This document shows positions 1 through 8,058 of a stretch of DNA of 10,991 nt, one piece after another. The notes under the pieces are model-generated. The model searched no databases. It had not been told where the DNA came from and saw only the letters and a list, made by a program, of their open reading frames with translations. Origin of the DNA: CALISC01 sp963545195 (GTDB taxonomy: Bacteria > Bacillota_I > Bacilli_A > Acholeplasmatales > Acholeplasmataceae). Location: the NCBI GenBank assembly GCA_963545195.1, contig CAUUIA010000024.1, positions 1 to 10,991 on the forward strand, read 5' to 3'. How positions within the stretch are numbered: the first letter of the stretch is position 1; each line of letters begins with the position of its first letter. The translations under genes and the position numbers were made by a program.

Positions 1-474
1 CAAGAAAATGACCATATTGATATCCGCACCCTTTTTAAAAACCTAGAAACTCCCGAAAACGCTTTGGGCATCTACTACCGACAACCTAATCAGACATTGT
101 CTGAAGAAGAATACGACCAACTCGCAGACAAATTAGTAGTTTATGATGCTTCAACTGAACTTTCTCAGGAAACTGTTGCAAGATTAGACGACGCTTACGC
201 CGTTATCTTGACTGATATCGCTAAAAAATCTGCTGAATTTGAAAACCAAGACCTGACCACTATAGAAAATACCTTTCTTCAAACTCATTTGTTTGATGAA
301 ATTATTAAAAATTCAGACCAGTTTTCACGAAGAATACTTAAAAACTACCGTATTTTGAACAATTACTTAGCAACTTTTGGAAAATATTACGAATTTTGCC
401 TAGATGAAGGCAAATTTAGCGAATTACTTGAGCAAGATTACGACCCAGACACTGACCCCGACTTCTCTCAATAG
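1..474 (+). CDS. C-terminal part of an unrecognised acidic protein
   Basis: The frame is open from the first base of the window and ends at a TAG at 472-474, so this is the last 157 residues of a longer protein whose start lies upstream. The visible part has no membrane segment or signal peptide and appears soluble and mostly helical. It is rich in Glu, Asp, Leu and Tyr and ends in an acidic tail (DYDPDTDPDFSQ). A TTG at 64 could act as a start, but no Shine-Dalgarno sequence precedes it and the frame continues unbroken upstream, so a read-through partial gene is far more likely. I do not recognise the family. It lies 97 bases upstream of the PrgI/VirB4 gene on the same strand, so it probably belongs to the same transfer operon. 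Acidic tails occur on several cytoplasmic conjugation proteins, but that is not enough to assign a role. Confidence 0.8.
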   Translation, partial: QENDHIDIRTLFKNLETPENALGIYYRQPNQTLSEEEYDQLADKLVVYDASTELSQETVARLDDAYAVILTDIAKKSAEFENQDLTTIENTFLQTHLFDEIIKNSDQFSRRILKNYRILNNYLATFGKYYEFCLDEGKFSELLEQDYDPDTDPDFSQ

Positions 475-546
475 TCAAGCGAACGGTAAATTTGATGCAA
501 CTCAAAAACACCAATAAAACAACTAGTTAATTTCAAATATGTTCTA

Positions 547-567
547 AAACTCATTTCAGAAAGGAGA
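547..567 (+). repeat. Leader box copy A with ribosome binding site of the VirB4 N-terminal gene
   Basis: This 21-base segment just before the ATG at 572 recurs at 8032-8052 before the VirB6-like gene with one mismatch (C at 552, A at 8037). It ends in the Shine-Dalgarno AAAGGAGA (560-567), but the match extends about 13 bases upstream of it, more than ribosome binding alone needs. It may be a shared translational or regulatory element, or a trace of duplication. Confidence 0.7.
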
Positions 568-571
568 AAAT

Positions 572-1996
572 ATGCAAGACAAAGAAAATAAACCAATTTT
601 GTTTGATGTTCCTTACAAGATTAAGGAAAAACTTAAGATTTTTAAAAACATCACAATTAAAGACTTCTTTGTGCTTTTAGCAATTGCTGGCATCGGCCTT
701 TTAATCATGTTTTTAAACTTTCATCCCTACGCCAAAATTGGCGTAGTAATTGCTTTGACTTTTTTCTCCTTTGTAATAATGATGCCGATTAGAGATGATA
801 TCAAACTTTATTCTTTCATGCTTCGTTTTCTAAAGTTCAATATACGAAATCACCAGCAAAAAGCCATTAATTTCGCCAATATTGACTTAAAAATTGACCA
901 AAATATCGTTAAATATAATGGAATGTATCTAACCATTTTAGAACTAGAGACCCAAGACTACGACATTATGTCAAAAAACGAAAAACTCAAAACGCTTTCT
1001 GACTTTAGAGAGATGTTTGAAGTTATAGAACTTGGCAAAATAATTAAAATGCCAGTTCCTGTAGACTATTCAGAAAAAATTGCCTTTATGCAATCCGATT
1101 ACTGTCTTTTAAAGCAAGCCAACCCAAACAGAGCGATGATTTGTAAAAACGCAATTGAGAATTTAACCTTCATTTACGAAGAAAAACTTTCAAAAAAAGA
1201 CACTTTTTACTTAATTGTCTATGCTTCTACTAAAACTAAAATTGAAGAACAAGTGCAACAACTTCAGTCAATTCAACTTTTTAGCAATTTGCACCAACTC
1301 ACCAACCAAGAAATTAAAGTTTTTTTCAAAAGCTACTACAACGGAGATATTGAAAACAAGGACTTTCACACTTTTCAACTCCAAGAAACCCTTTCTAACA
1401 TCTCTTTAAATGACGAAAAATACAAAGTTTTAAATTTAGTTGTGCTTCCCCAAATCTTAAACGACGCTTGGCTTACTCAAATTTTTAGAAAACAAGAAAC
1501 GATTACTTCACTTGCTTTCTTTAAAATCACTGACAACGGTAAGATTAGAAGACAACTTGACCGCACAATTATTGAACTGCAAGCCCAGTTAGACGATAAA
1601 AATTTAGGTGAAAGCAAGAAAGCCGAATTATCGCAAAAAATTGAACGCACCCAACTGCTAATTGAAGACCTAACCAACGGAAACGAAAAGTTATTTAGTC
1701 TAGATATTTCAGTTTTAATTCAAGAAAAAGAAGCAAAACAATTCCTAAATGATATGAAACTCCGCAATTTAGTCTTTTCCAGTAATTATTTCAACCAGTT
1801 AACAGCCTTTAACAACCAAAACCCACTGTATGCACCTAGCAAATCAGCAGAAAGTCTTATTTTAACTAGTTCAGTGTGTGGTGGTTCATTTCCGTTAATT
1901 ACAGACTTTTTCCAAGACAAACACGGTGATTTTCTCGGTTTTAACGCCGACAGTATGGTCTTCTTTGACCTATTTCACAATTTAAGGAGAGAATAA
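572..1996 (+). CDS. PrgI domain fused to N-terminal half of VirB4-type conjugation ATPase
   Basis: This is the membrane and amino-terminal part of the type IV secretion ATPase (VirB4/TraE/TrbE family), which works at the inner face of the membrane. Residues about 1-110 look like a PrgI domain: a short cytoplasmic lead, two transmembrane helices (about 31-49 and 55-72) and a basic stretch after them. In many Gram-positive elements PrgI is a separate small gene before virB4; here it is fused. Residues about 110-474 match the VirB4 N-terminal region and end with the segment GFNADSMVFFDLFHNLRRE, which in full-length homologues lies just before the P-loop. The gene stops there (TAA 1994-1996), and the missing ATPase half is the next gene, starting one base later. 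The ATG at 572 follows an ideal AAAGGAGA at 560-567. No P-loop is present in this protein, so it should not hydrolyse ATP alone. Family assignment is good; the functional state of the split is inference. Confidence 0.85.
   Translation: MQDKENKPILFDVPYKIKEKLKIFKNITIKDFFVLLAIAGIGLLIMFLNFHPYAKIGVVIALTFFSFVIMMPIRDDIKLYSFMLRFLKFNIRNHQQKAINFANIDLKIDQNIVKYNGMYLTILELETQDYDIMSKNEKLKTLSDFREMFEVIELGKIIKMPVPVDYSEKIAFMQSDYCLLKQANPNRAMICKNAIENLTFIYEEKLSKKDTFYLIVYASTKTKIEEQVQQLQSIQLFSNLHQLTNQEIKVFFKSYYNGDIENKDFHTFQLQETLSNISLNDEKYKVLNLVVLPQILNDAWLTQIFRKQETITSLAFFKITDNGKIRRQLDRTIIELQAQLDDKNLGESKKAELSQKIERTQLLIEDLTNGNEKLFSLDISVLIQEKEAKQFLNDMKLRNLVFSSNYFNQLTAFNNQNPLYAPSKSAESLILTSSVCGGSFPLITDFFQDKHGDFLGFNADSMVFFDLFHNLRRE
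1984..1990 (+). promoter_or_regulatory. Internal Shine-Dalgarno for the VirB4 ATPase half
   Basis: AAGGAGA lies in the last codons of the upstream half (Leu-Arg-Arg) and is 7 bases from the ATG at 1998. The stop and start are arranged as TAA-A-ATG, the classic geometry for termination-coupled re-initiation. This supports independent translation of the second half, although the same bases also encode residues that a fused ancestor would have carried. Confidence 0.7.
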
Positions 1997-1997
1997 A

Positions 1998-3146
1998 ATG
2001 ACAGATAGAGCCAACGCAAATTTAACAATTATTGGAAAATCTGGAAATGGTAAAACCTTTTTCTTAAAGAAATTGATTATGCAGCACGCCCAGCACCTGC
2101 ACAAAATCTACATTTTAGACCCCGAAAATGAATATAAACCTTTTATTGAGTATTTAGGTGGTAAAGCCGTAGACACATCAGGCACTGCAGATGGTAGAAT
2201 TAACCCCTTTCAAGTTTATGTTTCTTTGGAAACTGACAACCCGACTGTTAAATTGGACTATTTACAAACCCACAAACAGTTTCTAGAGCAATTTCTTACA
2301 ACCTTACTGGAACTAGACCGCAACGAAATGAACTTACTCAACTTAGCCATTAACAAAATGTATTCAGACTTCAAAATATACCCCGAAACCGACATTTCTA
2401 AACTCAAACCCACAGATTTTCCTATTTTTAACAACTTAATTTCAATAGTAAACAAAAAAGCCAAGGAAGAATTAGACCAAGACTTTAAAACCATCTATAA
2501 ACGCATTTATCTTTCACTTTTAAAATGTGGACCAGGAGGGCTTTACTCCAATATGTGGAACGGTCCATCCACTCTTGAAATTAAAGACGATATCATCGTT
2601 TTTAATTTCAAAGAACTCACCGAAACTTCCAACCAACGTGTTGTTAACTGCCAAATGTCTTTGGTAATGAACTTTTTACAGCAGCAAATCAACAAAAATC
2701 GCTATATGAATTTAAAAAACGGGCAAGAAAACAAGGTGTTGCTAATAGTTGACGAAGCACACAAATTTGTGCATAACGATATGCAAATTTCACTTAACTT
2801 CCTTGTTCAAATGAGTAAACGAATTCGTAAATACAACGGTTCACTAATTGTGGCTACGCAAAATGTCAAAGACTTCACAGGCGGAGATAAAGCATCTACT
2901 CAATCTGAACAAATTTTGGGAAACTCGCAATATTCCCTTATCCTTGGTTTCAATCCAAGCGATATTAACGCACTAAAATCACTTTACGCAAACACTAAAG
3001 GTGGCTTAAATGACATAGAACTAGAAATTTTGTCTAAAGCACCACGTGGAAACGGACTTTTGTTTGTTTCAAACAACAAAAAACTAGATATCAAAATTGA
3101 TTTATATGAAAATGAACTGCACATCGTAGATATGAAAGGAGTTTAA
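1998..3146 (+). CDS. C-terminal ATPase half of VirB4-type conjugation ATPase
   Basis: This is the P-loop motor domain of the VirB4 family, which energises pilus assembly and substrate transfer from the cytoplasmic side. Visible motifs are Walker A GKSGNGKT at residues 13-20, Walker B VLLIVDEAH with Asp252 and Glu253, and the downstream IVATQN segment with Thr287-Gln288 typical of this RecA-like family. The late segment LGNSQYSLILGF also fits VirB4. There is no membrane segment. The protein begins only 12 residues before Walker A, which is abnormal: VirB4 proteins normally carry several hundred residues before it, and here these sit in the preceding gene. Together the two genes would give about 857 residues. 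Removing one base, T1994, would join them in frame as ...LRRE-K-MTDRAN.... The end overlaps the next gene's Shine-Dalgarno. The domain call is firm; whether the two halves assemble is inference. Confidence 0.92.
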   Translation: MTDRANANLTIIGKSGNGKTFFLKKLIMQHAQHLHKIYILDPENEYKPFIEYLGGKAVDTSGTADGRINPFQVYVSLETDNPTVKLDYLQTHKQFLEQFLTTLLELDRNEMNLLNLAINKMYSDFKIYPETDISKLKPTDFPIFNNLISIVNKKAKEELDQDFKTIYKRIYLSLLKCGPGGLYSNMWNGPSTLEIKDDIIVFNFKELTETSNQRVVNCQMSLVMNFLQQQINKNRYMNLKNGQENKVLLIVDEAHKFVHNDMQISLNFLVQMSKRIRKYNGSLIVATQNVKDFTGGDKASTQSEQILGNSQYSLILGFNPSDINALKSLYANTKGGLNDIELEILSKAPRGNGLLFVSNNKKLDIKIDLYENELHIVDMKGV

Positions 3147-3150
3147 AAAT

Positions 3151-3597
3151 ATGAATTATTTAATGAATTTTTATCATTTTTGGAATTTACCAGACAAGGA
3201 CCCGTCAACTGGCAAAGAAATTGTTTGGTCTGGTTCTTACAACAAAATTATGGACCTAATTTTTGGGCAGTTTTTGCTTTTCGCTTCAATTTTAGCGGCG
3301 ATATTAGTGTCAATTGTAATCATTTATGCATTAGTAAAACTAAATAGGGCAAAAACTCCAGAAGAAAGAAACTCCAACATTAAACGCATCATCTACGCGT
3401 TAATTTCCTTAGTCGGAATTGTATTTGTAGAAGTTGCTATTCCAGCCATCGTTTCTGCTTCTTTTAAAGCCAAGGCACAACTAAAAAAAGACCTAGAACC
3501 TGACCTAATTGGTTATAACACACCTAACTATCAACTACCGTCTCTTTCAAAGTCTCAAATTCACGCTAAAACCCACACCTACACCTTAGCATCTTAA
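3151..3597 (+). CDS. Small two-helix membrane protein, VirB2/TrbC pilin-like
   Basis: This 148-residue protein has two hydrophobic helices, about residues 38-62 and 80-102. A short basic loop (KLNRAKTPEERNSNIKR) joins them, and a polar tail of about 45 residues follows. The topology, with a charged loop leading into a second helix of the IIYALISLVGIVFVEVAI type, resembles VirB2/TrbC-like pilins of Gram-positive type IV systems. There is no obvious cleavable signal peptide; the first 37 residues are polar and aromatic. The ATG at 151 bases past 3000 follows AAAGGAG at 3135-3141 with a 9-base gap, and that site lies in the end of the ATPase gene. Only four bases separate the two genes, so co-transcription and probably coupled translation are likely. 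Position directly after VirB4 supports a channel or pilus role. It could instead be another small channel subunit; sequence recognition is weak. Confidence 0.75.
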   Translation: MNYLMNFYHFWNLPDKDPSTGKEIVWSGSYNKIMDLIFGQFLLFASILAAILVSIVIIYALVKLNRAKTPEERNSNIKRIIYALISLVGIVFVEVAIPAIVSASFKAKAQLKKDLEPDLIGYNTPNYQLPSLSKSQIHAKTHTYTLAS

Positions 3598-3610
3598 CCC
3601 TTAATTTTCC

Positions 3611-3647
3611 AAGAAAGACAGAATTATCTCTGCTTTTCTTTATTTTT
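3611..3647 (+). terminator. Candidate intrinsic terminator or attenuator inside the operon
   Basis: Arms 3611-3622 and 3629-3640 can form a stem (six pairs, a 2x2 internal mismatch, four pairs) with a six-base loop, followed by TATTTTT at 3641-3647. It lies just after the pilin-like gene. The stem is AT-rich and interrupted, so termination is probably partial. Confidence 0.45.
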
Positions 3648-3679
3648 AACCCTAACTATCCTAGAGAAAGGAGAATAAT

Positions 3680-6600
3680 ATGAAAAAACTAATCGCAATT
3701 TATGGATTATTACTTGTTTTATTTCCATTTTTAGTCAAACCAATCACTGCAAAAGCCTTTGATTATGATTACAATAATTTTATCAAAATTGATAGTGATG
3801 ATAAATTCAGTCAAGAAAAACAAAGCATTAAAAATCTTTACATCTTTGACCCACAAGCGATGGAAGTAGTTAAAAAACTAGATACAACTGGCGACTTAAT
3901 AGCTTACCTTTCAGAAGACTTTGGCATCAATCTAGAAGAAAACGATTTCATCGCAGTAGTTGATTTTAATTACAATGTCAGTAAAAACGCCGATTTCCGC
4001 CCACCGTTTTTTAAAAAAGAATATATAAAGTATGAAGAAGACCCACAAAACACATGGCAAAACAAAAAAATTACTTTATCTGCTTACTTTTTTGGCACGA
4101 ATGAATACAATAACTTTTCGTTTCCGTTAACCGAAAGCACGGGTCGTTTTAATTGTGCAAGATATATTACCGACAAAGATACTTTAAAAGATACTTTTAC
4201 ATACAGAACATTAAACAAAACCGGCTATAAAACTTACTACGAAACTTTAACATATAAAATTCACATTGATTCTCTTTATAAATATCAACCCAGAAAAGGC
4301 TATTTTGAACTTCGTAAAATAGACCAAATTGCTAAACTCAAAAGTCCTAAACAAAACACTCCAAAAACCATCTTTAACTACGCTTACGCTGAACAAAAAT
4401 TTGACGCAAATTTCAATCTAGAGCCAACTGGTAAACGCACTCTTTTTGCATCGTATGCTATACCTGAGTTCCACAACTACATTGCTCAACAAGAACAACA
4501 AATAACAAACTTTTTTGCAAATATCAATCCAACTCGCAACTTAAATGAGATTAAAGCCTACTCCGAAGTTCAAATTCAAGGTAAAACTGTCCAAGTCCCT
4601 TGGTATTCATCACCACTTACCAAAACCGAAGGCACTCTTGGTTTTGACATCAACGGTAAACTCCACATCTTCTACAATGACGACATTCTTAACAAAGTAA
4701 AAGCACAACGCCTAGAACAACTTAAAGAAATGCCAATGGTTAGAAATACTGATATTAAACGAACCGACACTTTCAAAGACCCTAATGACCTTTACAATGA
4801 GTTTGCCGAAAACTACGAAGAAGCAAAATTAAAGCAATTCATCACATCACTGGACGAATTTGAACAAACTATAGACACTTCTAACCTTGAAATTCAAGAC
4901 CCTATTTCAAGCACTTGGTATCCTTGGCGAGTTTTTAGACAAACACCTCATCTAGGTATTGAATACAACCAAATCTACAAAATTAGAGAAACTCAAGGAC
5001 CCAACCAAACAATTATAAATATCAGTTTTTACTATAAAGAGCCGCATTCTCTTGGGCTCAATTTGTCTGGCAAAAACTCTAAGAACAATTACGATTACAT
5101 AGACTTAGAATTCGGTAAAGTTCTTGGAAATTTTGAATACCTTTACCTGCAATTCCAACCATTTCCACCTTCTCAAAAAGAATTTGGCATTGATTATTAC
5201 TTAGAAACCTATTACTCAGCAACTGATAATTCATACGATTACACAAAATATCAAAATATCTCGGACTCATACGGCTATGTAGATGACAGCAACGAATATA
5301 AATACACCAAACACGGCTACTATGTTTTCAGGCTTTTTAACTCCCTAACTAACGAAGTTAAAGAGTATTGTTTACACTATGCCCCAAAAGTAGATGCAGA
5401 CACTACCGAACATAAAGACGCCAACGGTGAGTATCACTACACTGAACACTCGGTTAAAAATGTGCTTCCACACATCAACGAACTAGATTCCTACGATGTC
5501 TATTACTCAGTAAATGAAGAAATCAACCAGGATAACTTTCATTCTCACACTAAATTAACAACTGATGACTTCGGAAAATCAATTACTCCAAATACAACTT
5601 CATCAAAACACTTCAAAAAAGGCTTTTATTTAGTGAAATACAAGGCGAAAACCGAAGATACATATAAGTTTACTAAGTTTGAAATCAAGGCCCAAGACTT
5701 AAAATATGAATTTTACAACGGTACTGATAAGTTAGATAGTTCGCAACTATCGCCAGACCCAATCTACACAAATAAACTGTTTAAACTCAATGTTCTATCA
5801 CCAAAAGAACACTGGCAACTTGAAGTTTGGAAACTTAACACTCAAACCAATAAATGGAGCAAAATACCTGGTAAATGGAACGATAATTACATCTCTGATG
5901 AAGGTATATTTAAGTTAAAACTTAGAAACCTTCAAGCGTATAAAGAATTCGAACAAATATTTACCAAATCCAATGCATCGCCGACATTTGAATTAGCCAA
6001 TGTCCAAAAAGACCTAGAACCAAATACTTATATTTCTGGTACAAATCCAGTATTAACACTAAATAACATAGAGTATCAACTAACCGTGCAAAACTCAACT
6101 ACAGGCCAAACTCTCGTGCAAAATGAATATAGAGAAACATTTGAGTTCACCACTGACCCAGAAAGCACAACCGAGTATTTGGTTAAAATTACAGATAAAC
6201 ACGGCAATTTTGTTGAATTTACTGTTAAAGTAGACAAACGCGCACCAAAACTAAGCATAAAAACTCCAGACAATCAGTCAGCAACTCTAAAATTAGAACA
6301 CCTAGGTTTGCCCACCTACGATACTAACCTAAAATTTACCAAATCCACCACAGATAAAATCATTTACTCAAAAAATAATTCAACAGAAATACAATACAAC
6401 GGAGAAACCTTGACACAAGGTATTTATACAACCACAATTACCAACAAATTAGGATTAAAAACCACCTATCAATTCGCTATCTACACTACTCCTACCGAAT
6501 TCAATACTGAAATTAACGGTAAAAATCAAGTAATTGATTCGCAAAACCAAGAATTCTACACAAATTCAAAATTACCTGGTCAATTCATCTTCGCAAAACC

Positions 6601-7870
6601 AGTCTATTGGCAATTCTTAACTGTTTACGAAATCAAAGATGGTAAAGAAACCGAACTACTGAAAATAAATACTAATTTTCAAAACACTCTAACTGTTCAA
6701 GAACTTGGTAATTTAACTAAAAACGGTAAATTTAAGTATGTTTTCACAGATATTTTAGGCAAAACTCGTGAATTCACCGTTGAACGCAACACTGAACTTG
6801 GCGAACTTGATATTCAAATTGTCAATCAACACAACAAAACCAACGGCGATATCACAATTTCACATTCTGACCCAAAAGCCAAACTGTTTGTTAACGGAAT
6901 CGAACAACCACTTCCACACAAGATTACCGAAAATGGTAAGTATGAACTTAAACTAGTAGATAAATTTGGCAACAAAAAAACCTATACAGTTGAACGCAAG
7001 AAGCAAGAATTGGCGCCAACTCTTAAAGACCTTGAAACCGAAGAGCCAATCCAAGGTGAAGAAATTGGAAAACCAGCCTATTTTGAACTTGAAAGCGACT
7101 GGCAATTGTATGAATTTCAAGAAAATGATTGGAAACTAGTTGAAAACAGACCAAATAAAATAGTTTTAGACAAGCACCAAACCTACCAATACAAGATTGT
7201 AGACAGTTTCGGCAACGAAAAAGTAATAAAACTAACAGTTTCTCTAGAAATCGGCGAAATCAAACACAATTTAACTCGTCCTGAGCGATTTTTAACCAAT
7301 AAACCAGCAACGTTTGATTGGCAAGACCCATCAATTACCGCTGTGTTTAAAGAAACCAACGAGTCTTACACCAAAGGTTCAGCAATAGAAAAGCCAGGTA
7401 AATACACCTTAGTGTTTACAGATAAATTTGGACACACCAAAGAAATCACCTTTGAATATCGCCCAAAATTAGACAAAATTGAGTTAATTGCCAATAACCA
7501 ACGCACAGTTTTAAAACACTCAACTATTGCTGTTAATCACAACTTTAAGTTTGACACAACCAATAACCTTTTCTTATTTAACAAGGGTAAATGGCAACCA
7601 ATTACTCCAAATTATGAGTTTTCAAAAGAAGCAACTTACAAATTCAAAGCAACAGACAAATTCGGCAATGAAATGACTTTTACAGTGCAGTATAAACGCC
7701 TTGCCACTATCAAAAGAGAAGAAAACCAACTCACAGTTATTGTGGTTTCTATCTTTAGTGCAATTCTTGTAGTCTTAATCATCATTATTTTAGTGTTAAA
7801 AATCAAAAATAATGTTAAAAACTCACCGTTTAAACAAAAGAAAACACCAACTAAACAGCCTAAAAAATAA
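3680..7870 (+). CDS. Large surface protein with Ig-like repeats and C-terminal membrane anchor
   Basis: This 1396-residue protein has a signal peptide (MKKLIAIYGLLLVLFPFLVK and on, probable cleavage near residue 26 after TAKA). A unique extracellular region follows to about residue 530, then a long repeat region. Near its end is one transmembrane helix (about 1350-1373) and a short Lys-rich cytoplasmic tail. The repeats are of bacterial Ig-like type: each ends in a G-x-Y strand, then a turn such as TDKFGN and a strand such as FTVERK. Turns fall near residues 838, 921, 1023, 1093, 1174, 1247 and 1325, with more diverged units near 546, 642 and 737. No LPXTG motif is present, so it should stay in the membrane as a type I protein with a stalk outside. 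Its place between pilin-like and VirB6-like genes suggests contact with recipients or a part of the transfer apparatus. The start has a strong AAAGGAGA at 3667-3674. The architecture is clear; the function is inference. Confidence 0.88.
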   Translation: MKKLIAIYGLLLVLFPFLVKPITAKAFDYDYNNFIKIDSDDKFSQEKQSIKNLYIFDPQAMEVVKKLDTTGDLIAYLSEDFGINLEENDFIAVVDFNYNVSKNADFRPPFFKKEYIKYEEDPQNTWQNKKITLSAYFFGTNEYNNFSFPLTESTGRFNCARYITDKDTLKDTFTYRTLNKTGYKTYYETLTYKIHIDSLYKYQPRKGYFELRKIDQIAKLKSPKQNTPKTIFNYAYAEQKFDANFNLEPTGKRTLFASYAIPEFHNYIAQQEQQITNFFANINPTRNLNEIKAYSEVQIQGKTVQVPWYSSPLTKTEGTLGFDINGKLHIFYNDDILNKVKAQRLEQLKEMPMVRNTDIKRTDTFKDPNDLYNEFAENYEEAKLKQFITSLDEFEQTIDTSNLEIQDPISSTWYPWRVFRQTPHLGIEYNQIYKIRETQGPNQTIINISFYYKEPHSLGLNLSGKNSKNNYDYIDLEFGKVLGNFEYLYLQFQPFPPSQKEFGIDYYLETYYSATDNSYDYTKYQNISDSYGYVDDSNEYKYTKHGYYVFRLFNSLTNEVKEYCLHYAPKVDADTTEHKDANGEYHYTEHSVKNVLPHINELDSYDVYYSVNEEINQDNFHSHTKLTTDDFGKSITPNTTSSKHFKKGFYLVKYKAKTEDTYKFTKFEIKAQDLKYEFYNGTDKLDSSQLSPDPIYTNKLFKLNVLSPKEHWQLEVWKLNTQTNKWSKIPGKWNDNYISDEGIFKLKLRNLQAYKEFEQIFTKSNASPTFELANVQKDLEPNTYISGTNPVLTLNNIEYQLTVQNSTTGQTLVQNEYRETFEFTTDPESTTEYLVKITDKHGNFVEFTVKVDKRAPKLSIKTPDNQSATLKLEHLGLPTYDTNLKFTKSTTDKIIYSKNNSTEIQYNGETLTQGIYTTTITNKLGLKTTYQFAIYTTPTEFNTEINGKNQVIDSQNQEFYTNSKLPGQFIFAKPVYWQFLTVYEIKDGKETELLKINTNFQNTLTVQELGNLTKNGKFKYVFTDILGKTREFTVERNTELGELDIQIVNQHNKTNGDITISHSDPKAKLFVNGIEQPLPHKITENGKYELKLVDKFGNKKTYTVERKKQELAPTLKDLETEEPIQGEEIGKPAYFELESDWQLYEFQENDWKLVENRPNKIVLDKHQTYQYKIVDSFGNEKVIKLTVSLEIGEIKHNLTRPERFLTNKPATFDWQDPSITAVFKETNESYTKGSAIEKPGKYTLVFTDKFGHTKEITFEYRPKLDKIELIANNQRTVLKHSTIAVNHNFKFDTTNNLFLFNKGKWQPITPNYEFSKEATYKFKATDKFGNEMTFTVQYKRLATIKREENQLTVIVVSIFSAILVVLIIIILVLKIKNNVKNSPFKQKKTPTKQPKK
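5300..7695 (+). repeat. Tandem Ig-like domain repeats encoded in the surface protein
   Basis: At the protein level about ten diverged units of roughly 70-100 residues follow one another. The most regular are the last seven, each with a D-x-x-G-N/H/K turn and an aromatic-Thr-Val strand. Several units also share a Trp-containing strand early on (WQLEVW, YWQFLTVY, DWQLYEF, KWQPI). The DNA copies are too diverged to look like recent duplications. Confidence 0.75.
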
Positions 7871-7932
7871 AACCTTGCGTAAAACGCTCAAATATCAATT
7901 TTAAACCACTAAAACCACTTTCTAAGTAAAGT

Positions 7933-7950
7933 TTTATTGACATCAATAAA
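7933..7950. promoter_or_regulatory. Operator-like inverted repeat TTTATTGA-CA-TCAATAAA
   Basis: Two perfect 8-base arms flank a 2-base centre, a form typical of sites for dimeric repressors. It covers the TTGACA -35-like box at 7937-7942. In RNA it competes with another hairpin, ACATC (7940-7944) with GATGT (7951-7955). No regulator gene is visible in the window. Confidence 0.45.
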
Positions 7951-8031
7951 GATGTGGCTATTTGACCCATATTTGAGTGTCTAGCAAGACATTACTAAAA
8001 CACACTATTAAATTATTTTATAAACTACCGC

Positions 8032-8052
8032 AAACTAATTTCAGAAAGGAGA
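8032..8052 (+). repeat. Leader box copy B with ribosome binding site of the VirB6-like gene
   Basis: This is the second copy of the 21-base element at 547-567, with 20 of 21 identical. It contains AAAGGAGA at 8045-8052, six bases before the ATG at 8059. It is the only long match I see between the two upstream regions. Confidence 0.7.
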
Positions 8053-8058
8053 CAACAT

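Larger units (their letters stand above)
7871..8058 (+). promoter_or_regulatory. Structured 188-base intergenic region before the VirB6-like gene
   Basis: This gap holds several nested elements. A small hairpin GCGT-AAA-ACGC lies at 7877-7887. A tandem 9-base repeat (AAACCACTA, AAACCACTT) lies at 7903-7920. A perfect dyad with 8-base arms lies at 7933-7950. A long-range pairing joins 7884-7895 to 7969-7980 (12 pairs, one G-U). The leader box copy B closes it. TTGACA at 7937-7942 matches a -35 box, but the best -10 after 16 bases is TATTTG (3 of 6), so a promoter is only possible. The arrangement suggests a regulator site or a structured RNA leader. Confidence 0.45.

Noticed and set aside
64..474. 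TTG at 64 as the true start of the first gene
   Set aside because: The frame is open back to base 1 and nothing like a ribosome binding site precedes the TTG, so the gene starts upstream of the window.
492..520. TTGATG, 17 bases, TAAAAC as a promoter for the VirB4 genes
   Set aside because: Only 4 of 6 matches in each box, which is common by chance in DNA this AT-rich.
7952..7984. Ten-codon frame MWLFDPYLSV in the structured intergenic region, a possible leader peptide
   Set aside because: It has no Shine-Dalgarno at a workable distance, and such short frames are expected by chance.
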